Source of the DNA: Acidimicrobiaceae bacterium
Lineage (GTDB): Bacteria > Actinomycetota > Acidimicrobiia > Acidimicrobiales > Palsa-688
Direction: 5' to 3'
Assembly: GCA_003158835.1 (NCBI GenBank)
Contig: PMLI01000323.1
Location: forward strand, 1 to 6,211
Length of the DNA: 6,211 nucleotides
Positions within the stretch are counted from its first letter, which is position 1. Each line of letters opens with the position of its first letter. Of the stretch, positions 1 to 5,426 are shown piece by piece. Below the pieces are notes generated by a model. The model did not search any database, was not told the DNA's origin, and worked only from the letters and a program-made list of their open reading frames with translations. Both the position numbers and the translations under genes were made by a program.

Positions 1-2
1 CC

Positions 3-35
3 AACGGGGCCGGCAAGTCGACGATGACCACTTAA
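3..35 (+). pseudogene. Fragment of an ABC-transporter ATPase (Walker A motif only)
   Basis: Reading from base 3 gives NGAGKSTMTT followed by TAA at 33-35. NGAGKST is the end of the classic ABC ATPase P-loop (GPNGAGKST), which binds the ATP phosphates; the two bases before it (cc) fit a preceding proline codon. A true ABC protein continues for about 200 residues after this motif, so the frame is broken just after the P-loop. The sequence following it belongs to a different gene in another frame. The part left of the window is unseen, so it is unknown whether a longer N-terminal piece remains. The motif is short but very characteristic; chance cannot be fully excluded. Confidence 0.5.
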
Positions 36-412
36 CCGGGGTTGAGTTGGCCGGCGGGCGGATCGTCTCTCGGACTGCGGTCTTCGTGCGGCCGGGCAAT
101 CTCCCCCATGACGACGGTCTGTTGGCCGGTTTGGGCTGTGATTTCAACGACGCCGGGTTCCCGATCGTCGACACGACAGGGCGGACCAGCGTGCCCGGCG
201 TCTGGGCGCCCGGCAATGTGGCCGACCCTCGCGCTCAGGTGATCACCTCCGTCGGCGCTGGGCCCGCAGCGGCGATCGCCGTCGACGCTGACCTGGTGCA
301 AGAGGACGCCGACGGGGCCTCTGCTGACCTCGAGGCGCACCGGCCATTCTCGGCCGAGGCGGAGGCCCGGGTCGGCGACCTGGTGGCCGGTGATCGTCGT
401 CACGGTTTCTAG
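20..412 (+). pseudogene. C-terminal fragment of a thioredoxin-reductase-like FAD/NAD(P) oxidoreductase
   Basis: The open frame running through TTG at 47 ends with TAG at 410-412. It encodes about 120-130 residues resembling the C-terminal third of actinobacterial thioredoxin-reductase-like flavoproteins. Visible marks are the LTGVELAGGRIV strand pair, the VFVRPGNLPHDDGLL stretch, TSVPGVWAPGNVADPRAQV (the C-terminal FAD-contacting motif, usually G-[VI]-[FWY]-A-x-G-[DN]) and a following helix AGPAAAIAVDADLV. Complete proteins of this kind have about 300-320 residues, with an N-terminal FAD GxGxxG motif, an NADPH domain and often a CxxC pair. None of these is present, so the piece cannot bind FAD or reduce a disulfide alone. 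Similarity begins near DDHLTGV, immediately after the ABC P-loop scrap, so the gene looks cut by recombination. TTG at 47 is the only early start codon in this frame and has no clear ribosome-binding site. Confidence 0.7.
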
Positions 413-418
413 AACCCT

Positions 419-424
419 AAGGAG
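419..424 (+). promoter_or_regulatory. Strong ribosome-binding site of the first membrane-protein gene
   Basis: AAGGAG lies 6 bases before ATG at 431, seven bases after the stop of the flavoprotein fragment. It is a near-perfect Shine-Dalgarno sequence at ideal spacing and fixes the start of the 431-985 gene. Confidence 0.8.
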
Positions 425-430
425 AAGATC

Positions 431-985
431 ATGACACCGTTCGACTACGCCATCGACAGCCTGCTGGTTGCCGTGGTCCTGCTTCAGGCACGGGCCCGCA
501 CGCTGACCTTGCGCTCCCTGCTCCGCCCACTGGTACTGGTGGCAATAGCGGGCACCGTCTACCTGCGTCCCATCTCACTCACCGGGAACAACCTCGTCCT
601 CATCGCAACGCTTACTGGCGTCGGCATAGTCCTCGGGACGCTGAGTGGCACAGCCACGGCCGTATGGCGGCAGGATGAGAACGTCGTCTCTCGAGCCGGC
701 GTTCTCGCTGCGTTCCTGTGGGTACTCGGCATGGGAGCGCGTTTCGCGTTCGCAATATGGGCGACCCACTCGGGTGCAGCCGCGATCGAGCGCTTCTCGC
801 TCCGCCACGACATCACCGGAGCCAACATCTGGCAAGTCGCCCTGGTGCTCATGGCCTTCGGCGAAGTCCTGTCCCGCACCGGTGTGCTCCAGTTCCGACG
901 CACCCGCGCCCTGAACTCCCGGAACAGCCTAGGTGCCGATCCTGATGGTGCAGGCAACTCGCGGCCGGCTCATCAGGCCGCGTGA
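431..985 (+). CDS. Small multi-pass membrane protein, DUF1453/CcdC-like
   Basis: This 184-residue protein starts at an ATG with AAGGAG upstream. Hydrophobic segments lie near residues 8-21, 32-46, 54-78, 88-110 and 131-150, suggesting five membrane spans. The last 30 or so residues are polar and probably disordered and cytoplasmic. The core (GTLSGTATAVWRQDE, then LGMGARFAFAIWATHSG) parallels the core of the next gene (GAIRAVTVTIWRAED, then VSLAAHFALDALVEHS), so the two are diverged paralogues. The layout resembles the DUF1453/CcdC-like family of small actinobacterial membrane proteins. Members elsewhere are linked by name to cytochrome c biogenesis, but the function of the actinobacterial ones is unknown to me. 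Its stop is 10 bases before the next ATG, so the two are probably co-transcribed. The family call rests on pattern memory; the membrane topology and the paralogy are seen directly. Confidence 0.8.
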   Translation: MTPFDYAIDSLLVAVVLLQARARTLTLRSLLRPLVLVAIAGTVYLRPISLTGNNLVLIATLTGVGIVLGTLSGTATAVWRQDENVVSRAGVLAAFLWVLGMGARFAFAIWATHSGAAAIERFSLRHDITGANIWQVALVLMAFGEVLSRTGVLQFRRTRALNSRNSLGADPDGAGNSRPAHQAA

Positions 986-995
986 AAGCGCTGAC

Positions 996-1485
996 ATGTC
1001 GAACCTGACCAACATCGTCATCGGCCTTGTCGTGGTAGGGCTGCTCCTCGGCCGCCAGCTGCAGCCTCGCCTGGCCAAGGAGTCCTCCTCGCTCCGCCTC
1101 GTGCTCGTTCTGGGCGTGATCGGCCTCACCGAAATGGAGACCGCTATCGGCCACCACACCGTGCCCGTCGCCACGGTCGCGTGGCTGGTGCTCTCACTGC
1201 TCGCCGGCGCGGGAATGGGGGCGATCCGAGCGGTCACCGTCACGATATGGCGGGCCGAGGACGGCTCGGCCTGGCGACAGGGAACGAAGTTCACCGCCGC
1301 GCTGTGGCTGGTTTCCCTGGCCGCACACTTCGCGCTGGACGCCCTTGTCGAGCACTCCACCCGGATCCTTTTGGGGACCTCCAGCATCCTCCTGTACCTG
1401 GCGGTGACCATCGGGGTGCAGAGGGAGGTCGTCCGCTGGCGCGCCGCACGGCTGACACCGCGTGTAGCGGTCAACCCTCTCGAAG
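996..1485 (+). CDS. Second DUF1453/CcdC-like membrane protein, natural stop codon lost
   Basis: The start is ATG at 996, with only a weak GAAAG upstream; translation may be coupled to the preceding gene 10 bases away. About 160 residues are convincing. Hydrophobic segments are TNIVIGLVVVGLLLG (residues 4-18), SLRLVLVLGVIGL (near 31-43), VAWLVLSLLAGAGMGAI, FTAALWLVSLAAHFALDALV and the span ending LYLAVTIGVQREVVRW. The conserved core GAIRAVTVTIW-RAEDG-WRQGT-FTAALWLVS-AAHFALD fits actinobacterial DUF1453-like proteins, which normally end soon after the fifth span. Here the frame has no stop and runs to 2519 through sequence that codes for the recombinase in another frame, giving a proline/arginine-rich tail with no protein-like character. 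TGA at 1453 and TAG at 1465 lie in a neighbouring frame, so a single indel or a recombination junction near 1440-1480 could explain the loss. The end coordinate is my estimate of where homology stops. Confidence 0.7.
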
Positions 1486-1680
1486 AACCGCACTACTTCG
1501 GCCCTGCCCGGCGCGCACATCATAATGACGGCAACCGTCTCACTGCAGTTCCCGAGGTCGCACCCGCTACGGCTCTGGGAACCAGAACACCCCGGCAGCG
1601 GTGGTGCGCCGATCCCACACCAATCGAGATCGTGGGGCCCGGACGTCTCGGCCATCTGATGCTGGCCCCGAGTCGAACGG
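1486..1680. other. Non-coding junction between membrane-protein gene and recombinase
   Basis: No convincing gene is visible on either strand. Open frames here are extensions or shadows of their neighbours. TGA at 1657-1659 closes the recombinase frame upstream. This segment probably contains the join between the chromosomal operon and the integrated material, but I find no flanking direct repeats that would define an attachment site. Confidence 0.4.
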
Positions 1681-2580
1681 GTGGTGACCAAAACTGGGTC
1701 AGCGTCAAGCCCAAGGACATACAACTGCGCCCAGCTGTGCGGTTATGTCGGCGAAACAGTCGAGGTCCGCTACCTTCCCCGCCACCAACGTGCTGTCGAG
1801 CTGTTCCGGCACCGGCACCCAGTTGGGCGAACTCGCCGAAGCACCGCCGACGACGCCTACCGGCTCCTTCGGGCCATCGCCAATACCGCTGTGGCCGACA
1901 ACCTGATCCTGCGCTCCCCCTGTCAGGTGAAGGGTGCGGGCCAGGTCCGGTCGCCCGAGCGCCCGATCGCCTCCGTGGCCGAGGTCACCAAAGCCGTAGA
2001 GGTCATGCCGGAGCGTTACCGCCTCGCCATCCTCCTTATGGCCTGGTGCCAGCTCAGACGGGGCGAGGTACTGGCCCTGCAGCGACGCCACGTCGACGAA
2101 CTGCACAAGACTGTCAGGGTCGACCAGGCATGGGCGGTGAGTTACAGCGGCCAGGTCACCATGGGCCCGCCAAAGACGGCCGCCGGTGTGCGCACGCTCA
2201 CGGTGCCGGCGCACATCGTACCTGCACTACAGGAACACCTCGACCGATGGGTCGGGCCCTCACGCGACGCTTGGCTCTTCGGGACCTCGACAGGCACCGC
2301 TATCTCACCCCGGAACTTCGAACGCGCCTGGGCCAAGGCCCGCCTGTTGGCAGGGCGTCCAGATCTACACCTGCACGACCTCAGGCATTCCGGGCTCACC
2401 TGGTCGGCCGCCACCGGAGCCACCACCGCGGAGCTCATGCGACGGGGTGGTCATGCCAGTCCCCGGGCCGCCCTCCGGTACCAGCACGCCACCCAGGACC
2501 GCGACCGAGCCCTCGCTGACGCGTTAGCGGACCTGGCGACGGGCCAGGTGCTGGCGTTCCCGGGCCGAAAGACCGTCTGA
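1681..2580 (+). CDS. Tyrosine recombinase (phage/ICE-type integrase), N-terminally truncated
   Basis: The catalytic domain is complete. With GTG 1681 as residue 1, the active-site set is R126 (in QLRRGEVLAL), K165 (GPPKTAAGVRTL), H232 and R235 (HDLRH), H258 (GGHAS) and the nucleophile Y267 (ALRYQHA). Such enzymes cut and rejoin DNA at att sites through a 3'-phosphotyrosine link. Upstream of the catalytic fold only the last core-binding helices are recognisable (AYRLLRAIANTAVADNLI, then the SPCQVKGAG linker). Family members usually have about 370-400 residues with an arm-binding domain and a full SAM-like core-binding domain. Here roughly 80-100 residues are missing, and residues 1-55 look unlike any integrase. 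The frame is blocked by TGA at 1657, and no good ribosome-binding site precedes GTG 1681, so the start is uncertain. It is probably a decaying element integrase. No excisionase is seen beside it; a gene follows two bases after its stop. Confidence 0.85.
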   Translation: MVTKTGSASSPRTYNCAQLCGYVGETVEVRYLPRHQRAVELFRHRHPVGRTRRSTADDAYRLLRAIANTAVADNLILRSPCQVKGAGQVRSPERPIASVAEVTKAVEVMPERYRLAILLMAWCQLRRGEVLALQRRHVDELHKTVRVDQAWAVSYSGQVTMGPPKTAAGVRTLTVPAHIVPALQEHLDRWVGPSRDAWLFGTSTGTAISPRNFERAWAKARLLAGRPDLHLHDLRHSGLTWSAATGATTAELMRRGGHASPRAALRYQHATQDRDRALADALADLATGQVLAFPGRKTV

Positions 2581-2582
2581 GC

Positions 2583-2765
2583 ATGCCCGCCCGGCGCGTC
2601 ATCTTCCGGCCCGACCGAGCCGTCTCGGACGACTCCCAAGTGCTCGTCCGGTTCGGCCGGGACGTCGATATCCCCCAAGCCCTCCGTGTCGCCCTGGGCG
2701 CCTCTCCGCTCTACCGCGTGCTCCCTGGGTTCGACCGTGCTGGGCCGTGTGCGTTTCGGCGTTCA
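2583..2765 (+). pseudogene. Unrecognised gene, 5' part of a probable frameshifted reading frame
   Basis: ATG at 2583 lies two bases after the recombinase stop. The first 50 or so codons in this frame have strong G/C third positions and read as a plausible protein (MPARRVIFRPDRAVSDDSQ, then VRFGRDVDIPQALRVALGAS and LYRVLPGFDRAG). After about 2745 this frame turns into a serine/threonine/arginine-rich run without coding character and stops at 2903. At the same place the next frame (2747-3088) becomes strongly coding. The simplest reading is one gene of about 165 codons spanning 2583-3088 with a one-base shift near 2735-2765, either a real mutation or a sequence error. I do not recognise the family. 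The alternative is two separate short genes, the second starting at GTG 2747. Confidence 0.45.
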
Positions 2766-3088
2766 TTGTCATCGACGAAGCCGACGCGGTTGCGATCCTG
2801 GCCGACACCGTTTGGGACCACTACGGCCTGGCCACGGCCGGAACACTTCGCCGCGCTGGGTACCAAATCATCGGGACCGACATCGAGGACGAGGGGGAGC
2901 TGATCCCCCACTCCGACAGGCACGTCGACGTGGTCGTCTGCTCCTATCCCGAGGCTCTTGCCCTGTACGACCAGCTCTCCCGGGCGGAGCGGCGAGCTGT
3001 CCGGGAGCGCCTCGCCCTCCCTTACGAGCGGGCGCTCCGTCTCTTCGACCCTCGGCACGGCCTCAATCAGGAGCCAGAGGTACCATGA
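2747..3088 (+). CDS. Hypothetical protein of unknown family (3' part of possible frameshifted gene)
   Basis: From GTG 2747 the frame encodes 113 residues. A compact alpha/beta start (SAFIVIDEADAVAILADTVW) leads to GTLRRAGYQIIGTDIEDEGE, a short strand (VDVVVCSY) and a charged helical tail (LSRAERRAVRERLALPYERA) ending DPRHGLNQEPEVP. Third-codon bias is strong throughout, so it is very likely coding. No ribosome-binding site precedes GTG 2747, which favours this being the downstream portion of the gene beginning at 2583. Its TGA (3086-3088) overlaps the ATG of the next gene as ATGA, the hallmark of translational coupling. DEAD here follows a strand but there is no P-loop, so this is not evidence of a helicase. 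Function unknown; position suggests cargo of the element carried by the recombinase. Confidence 0.6.
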   Translation: MCVSAFIVIDEADAVAILADTVWDHYGLATAGTLRRAGYQIIGTDIEDEGELIPHSDRHVDVVVCSYPEALALYDQLSRAERRAVRERLALPYERALRLFDPRHGLNQEPEVP

Positions 3089-3309
3089 GGGATGTGGCGA
3101 TGTCTACGCTTGCCGCCGACCTCACCTTCGCACGGGCCCGCCACGGCCGCGTCTATTCGTCCTTGAGCGACTGGGCCGAGGACCGCGATCCCGCCGTGGG
3201 CGAGATTGTCTTGGTGGCCGACGGCGAAGGAAAACCGTTCGAGGCAATAATCGAGCGGATCGATGACGACGGCACCATCGTTTTGGTCGTCACCGCTTTC
3301 GCGGCCTGA
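3085..3309 (+). CDS. Small acidic hypothetical protein, translationally coupled
   Basis: ATG 3085 overlaps the upstream stop (ATGA), giving 74 residues. A second in-frame ATG at 3100 would give 69 and has GAGGG eight bases upstream, so either start is possible; AGAGG at 3076-3080 serves the first. After a short helix (AADLTFARARHGRVYSSL) the protein has PAVGEIVLVADGEGKPFEA, then IIERIDDDGTIVLVVTAF. This looks like a small beta-rich fold of four to five strands with acidic turns. No signal peptide, membrane span or metal motif is visible. It is probably made together with the 2747-3088 product, and the two may act as partners, but the pair does not match a toxin-antitoxin system I know. It is the last gene of the + strand cluster. 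Confidence 0.6.
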   Translation: MRDVAMSTLAADLTFARARHGRVYSSLSDWAEDRDPAVGEIVLVADGEGKPFEAIIERIDDDGTIVLVVTAFAA

Positions 3310-3736
3310 CTCCAATAGAGCGATCGGCTCACTCACTCCAGCCCCCACGGCCACTGCCATGATCCTCTCCCCTCACCTCCTCTCCTTTGATTGCGAACCT
3401 GCGCTCGAGGGACTTGAGGGCCCGTCCACCATCGGCGGGGCGTCAGGTTGGGGGGGGTGCGGAGGTGCTGACGAAGGGCCACCGACGAGAGCTCCTATGT
3501 CGGCGGGACGCGCCATCGTGCGGTCCGGGTGGTGCGGAGCCGGCAGTGAAGCACTGGGGCACCCCGGACCCCTTAACTGCGGATTTCGCGTCCGGCGTTC
3601 GCCGGCGTCCATAGACGTTCAAAACGTCCCGCAGTTACTGGGTTCTTCGTACGTACGGGTTCGCAGCAGTTCGCCGGTGTTCGCCGTGCGTGGCTCTCCA
3701 TTTGGCTCCCCGCATGATCATGTTCCTTGCTATTGC
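3310..3736. other. Gene-free stretch between converging genes, with short palindromes
   Basis: Neither strand shows convincing coding here; the open frames lack codon bias and protein-like sequence. It contains a pyrimidine-rich run at 3363-3388, eight consecutive G at 3450-3457, GTTCGCCGG at both 3597-3605 and 3669-3677, a hairpin GACGTT-caa-AACGTC at 3614-3628, and two perfect 10-bp palindromes, CGTACGTACG (3648-3657) and CATGATCATG (3713-3722). Genes converge on it from both sides, so a terminator would be expected, but no hairpin with a T-run was found. Confidence 0.5.
3614..3628. repeat. Perfect 6-bp hairpin with 3-base loop
   Basis: GACGTT and AACGTC flank the loop CAA. It lies about 110 bases beyond the stop of the - strand ATPase and about 300 beyond the + strand stop at 3309. 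It has no T-run on either side, so it is at best a weak factor-dependent terminator or a protein site. Confidence 0.35.
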
Positions 3737-4855
3737 TCAAACATCTGAAGCGGCGTGCTCGCGCAGGTATTCCCGAAGGTACGGCAGGGCGAGGTCGACG
3801 TAGCCGTGGCGAACGGGTTGGATGAGCTCGGCGGCTAGCAGCCGGAGGCGGTACTGGCTGGCGTAGCTGATGTCCACTCCGAGCCGGCGCTGGATGTCGG
3901 CCATCTTGGAGGGACCGTCGTCTTGGGCCATGGCCAAAAGGAACGACCGGTCGATGGCCGAGGTGTCGGCCAGAGCCGGTTCATGTACGAGCGACCCGAG
4001 GCGCCTAAGCGCGTTGGCGACTCCGCGCTGAGCGTCCTCGACGGTAACCTCCTCTGCGCTGGGGTGCAGGCGCCAGGTCTGGGCGCCGACCAACTGGATC
4101 AGGAACGGGTACCCGCGCGTCCCGTTCGCCATGACAAAGAGGGGTTCGCCTTCTACACGACGTCCGGAGGCTTCGATGGGCTCTTTCAGCGCCCGCTCGA
4201 CGTCGTGGCGCCCGACCGAGCCCAGAACGTGGCGCTCGGCCCGACGTAGGAAGGTAAGCACCTCGTCGTTGGTTACATCGCTTATCGCCGAGGCCAGTCC
4301 CGCGCCCACGAACGCCAATTCGCGTTCCTCCCGAAAGGCGTGCTGGACGGTGGTGGCCAGCTCTCGGAGCTCGCCGATCTGGTTCTGATGGATCTCGTCC
4401 AGGGTGATGAGCAGCCCGGTGCCATTATCGGCGAGGAGGTCGGTGAGCAGTTCGACCTGGTCCCGCAAACCGGCCTCGACCACGTGCGCCTCGACGGTGC
4501 TCCAGCTCAGACCACCGGCACCCAGGGGAGCGGTGAGCCCGCTGAGGCGACGCCGGACGGCTTCGGGGTCAAAACTAGCGAGCAGCCGGGGAAGGTGTTG
4601 ACGGGCAATGCGCCCGACAAAGCCGGGGGACGCCGTCTCGCTGATCAGTACCCAGCCCATCGCCTTAGCCCGGTCTTCGACGGCGTTGAGCATCACCGTC
4701 TTGCCCGAGCCGCGAGCGCCCGTATACAGGGTGGCGCGCCCAGACGAGCCGGGACCGTCCTCGAGCGCTTCGACGAACTCGTCGAGCAGCTGGTCGCGTC
4801 CAACAAGTAGCGGCGGGCTCACCCCGAAACTGGGGTGGAACGGGTTGGGCACCAC
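3737..4855 (-). CDS. AAA+ ATPase of the ORC/STAND-like type with C-terminal winged helix
   Basis: This is a 372-residue protein. The N-terminal NPFHPSFGVSPPLLVGRDQLL leads into the Walker A loop GARGSGKT (residues 46-53). Walker B is LLITLDEIH (about 148-156), with acidic D153/E154 for magnesium and catalysis. A sensor-1-like strand RELAFVGAGL (178-187) has Gly/Ala where Asn is usual. A possible arginine finger is in FLRRAERH (202-209), and a helical lid contains GYPFLIQLVGAQTW. The last 75 residues (from DRSFLLAMAQD through RRLGVDISYASQYRLRLLAAELI) fit a winged helix-turn-helix as in ORC1/Cdc6 and archaeal-type ATPases. The protein should hydrolyse ATP and bind DNA; its partner and role are unknown. 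It starts with tandem GTG codons at 4855 and 4852. It stands alone, and the iterated repeats upstream make self-regulation likely. The gene looks intact. Confidence 0.88.
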   Translation of the reverse strand: MVPNPFHPSFGVSPPLLVGRDQLLDEFVEALEDGPGSSGRATLYTGARGSGKTVMLNAVEDRAKAMGWVLISETASPGFVGRIARQHLPRLLASFDPEAVRRRLSGLTAPLGAGGLSWSTVEAHVVEAGLRDQVELLTDLLADNGTGLLITLDEIHQNQIGELRELATTVQHAFREERELAFVGAGLASAISDVTNDEVLTFLRRAERHVLGSVGRHDVERALKEPIEASGRRVEGEPLFVMANGTRGYPFLIQLVGAQTWRLHPSAEEVTVEDAQRGVANALRRLGSLVHEPALADTSAIDRSFLLAMAQDDGPSKMADIQRRLGVDISYASQYRLRLLAAELIQPVRHGYVDLALPYLREYLREHAASDV

Positions 4856-4858
4856 TGA

Positions 4859-4864
4859 AGCATA
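4859..4864 (-). promoter_or_regulatory. Possible -10 box of the ATPase gene, implying a leaderless transcript
   Basis: On the - strand TATGCT (five of six matches to TATAAT) lies three bases before GTG 4855. A start of transcription seven bases after the box would fall on the second GTG (4852-4850), which would make that GTG a leaderless start, a common arrangement in Actinobacteria. The -35 position at 17-bp spacing reads TAAAGA, a poor match, and falls inside the repeat array. The only Shine-Dalgarno-like alternative, AAAAAGGGG, is 12 bases away from GTG 4855. Confidence 0.3.
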
Positions 4865-4873
4865 CAGCCCCTT

Positions 4874-4909
4874 TTTAGAGGTCTTTAGAGTTTTTAGAGC
4901 TGATTAGAT
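4874..4909. repeat. Four helically phased TTTAGAG-type direct repeats upstream of the ATPase
   Basis: TTTAGAG occurs exactly at 4874-4880, 4884-4890 and 4893-4899, and a degenerate copy ATTAGAT at 4903-4909. Starts are spaced 10, 9 and 10 bases, close to one DNA turn, so all copies face the same side of the helix. On the coding strand of the ATPase they read CTCTAAA. They form an AT-rich island in GC-rich DNA, 19-54 bases before GTG 4855, overlapping where a -35 box would lie. This is the expected look of a cooperative operator or an iteron cluster. Confidence 0.7.
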
Positions 4910-5017
4910 TTCGAGCCCACGGGCCGTACCAACCTGAACACGTGCGGGGGCCAAGGCTTCCCATGCCGGAGGAGGCTGAGCAGGCGGCGGACGAGGGTCG
5001 GGGTGATCGGGCTGCCC
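4910..5017. other. Short gene-free stretch behind the ATPase control region
   Basis: No convincing gene is seen. Proline-rich open frames on the - strand may be the far decayed end of the helix-turn-helix remnant at 5018-5401. No terminator-like hairpin was found. Confidence 0.35.
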
Positions 5018-5401
5018 TATATTCCATGGTGGCAGGTGCAAAGGCGGCTGCCCGGAGGCCGATTCCCGGGCTTGCACCCTCCAGGCCCGCAACGGCGGAC
5101 GACCACGGCAATGGCCTCCACAGCGTCACAAACACCGAACCACCAGCCCAACGCCGACCATAGCCGGGGCCGAGGACGTAGGCCTAGCGGGTGAAGGCTC
5201 CAGGATGGCGCGGGCCCTGAGGGCAAAGCTACGCAGCCCGCCCCACACGGTCGGGGCCACCCGCCCGAAGGCGGCGGCGATCTTGCTATGGCCCTGGCCC
5301 TGGGTCTTGGCCGTGAGGCGGCGCCGATAACCTTCGGCTTCGACGCCATCACTGCGGCGCTGGAGGGTGTCTTCTGGGACCAGAAGGGCACCCGAGCAAC
5401 A
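5018..5401 (-). pseudogene. Decayed helix-turn-helix protein remnant (DUF6431-like), frames broken
   Basis: In one - strand frame, bases 5401-5204 encode a stretch with LLVPEDTLQRR, LTAKTQGQGHSKIAAAFGR and APTVWGGLRSFALRARAI. This closely resembles the region after the zinc-ribbon plus the helix-turn-helix (GHRxIAxxLGRPxxTVRxWLRxF) of small actinobacterial DUF6431-type, transposase-like proteins. A second frame continues with DAVEAIAVVVRRCGPGG (5127-5077), which fits the conserved helix that follows. A third frame carries SASGQPPLHLPPWNIG ending at 5018. No single frame spans all three, there is no start codon with a ribosome-binding site, and the N-terminal cysteine-rich zinc-ribbon is missing. 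I infer a pseudogene with at least two frameshifts. The family name is from memory; the helix-turn-helix pattern is visible, although the tryptophan-for-arginine and glycine changes in TVWGGL suggest decay. Confidence 0.4.
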
Positions 5402-5426
5402 GGCCGCGCTGTCGAGGGCGGATGAC

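Noticed and set aside
1660..1690. tRNA 3'-end-like T-arm on the - strand (GTTCGACTC with a short stem)
   Set aside because: Only four stem pairs form, and no acceptor partner, anticodon arm or D arm is found; not enough for a tRNA or a tRNA attachment site.
1194..1724. Long - strand open frame of 176 codons opposite the membrane protein and junction
   Set aside because: Antisense to a well-supported gene over half its length; the rest shows no recognisable motif or ribosome-binding site.
996..2519. A single 507-residue protein from the second membrane-protein start to 2519
   Set aside because: After about residue 160 the frame is a shadow of the recombinase gene: proline/arginine-rich, without coding bias, while another frame shows a full catalytic domain.
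2686..3309. 207-codon + strand frame ending with the small acidic protein
   Set aside because: Its first 130 codons are out of frame with the coding signal of 2747-3088; only the part from ATG 3085 is credible.
3450..3457. Run of eight G as a possible phase-variable tract
   Set aside because: It is not inside or just before any supported gene, so slippage would have no visible effect.
3263..3748. 161-codon + strand frame over the gene-free stretch
   Set aside because: Serine/proline/glycine-rich, no codon bias, no ribosome-binding site, no motif.
4340..4810. 156-codon + strand frame inside the ATPase region
   Set aside because: Shadow of the ATPase gene on the opposite strand, which has all its family motifs.
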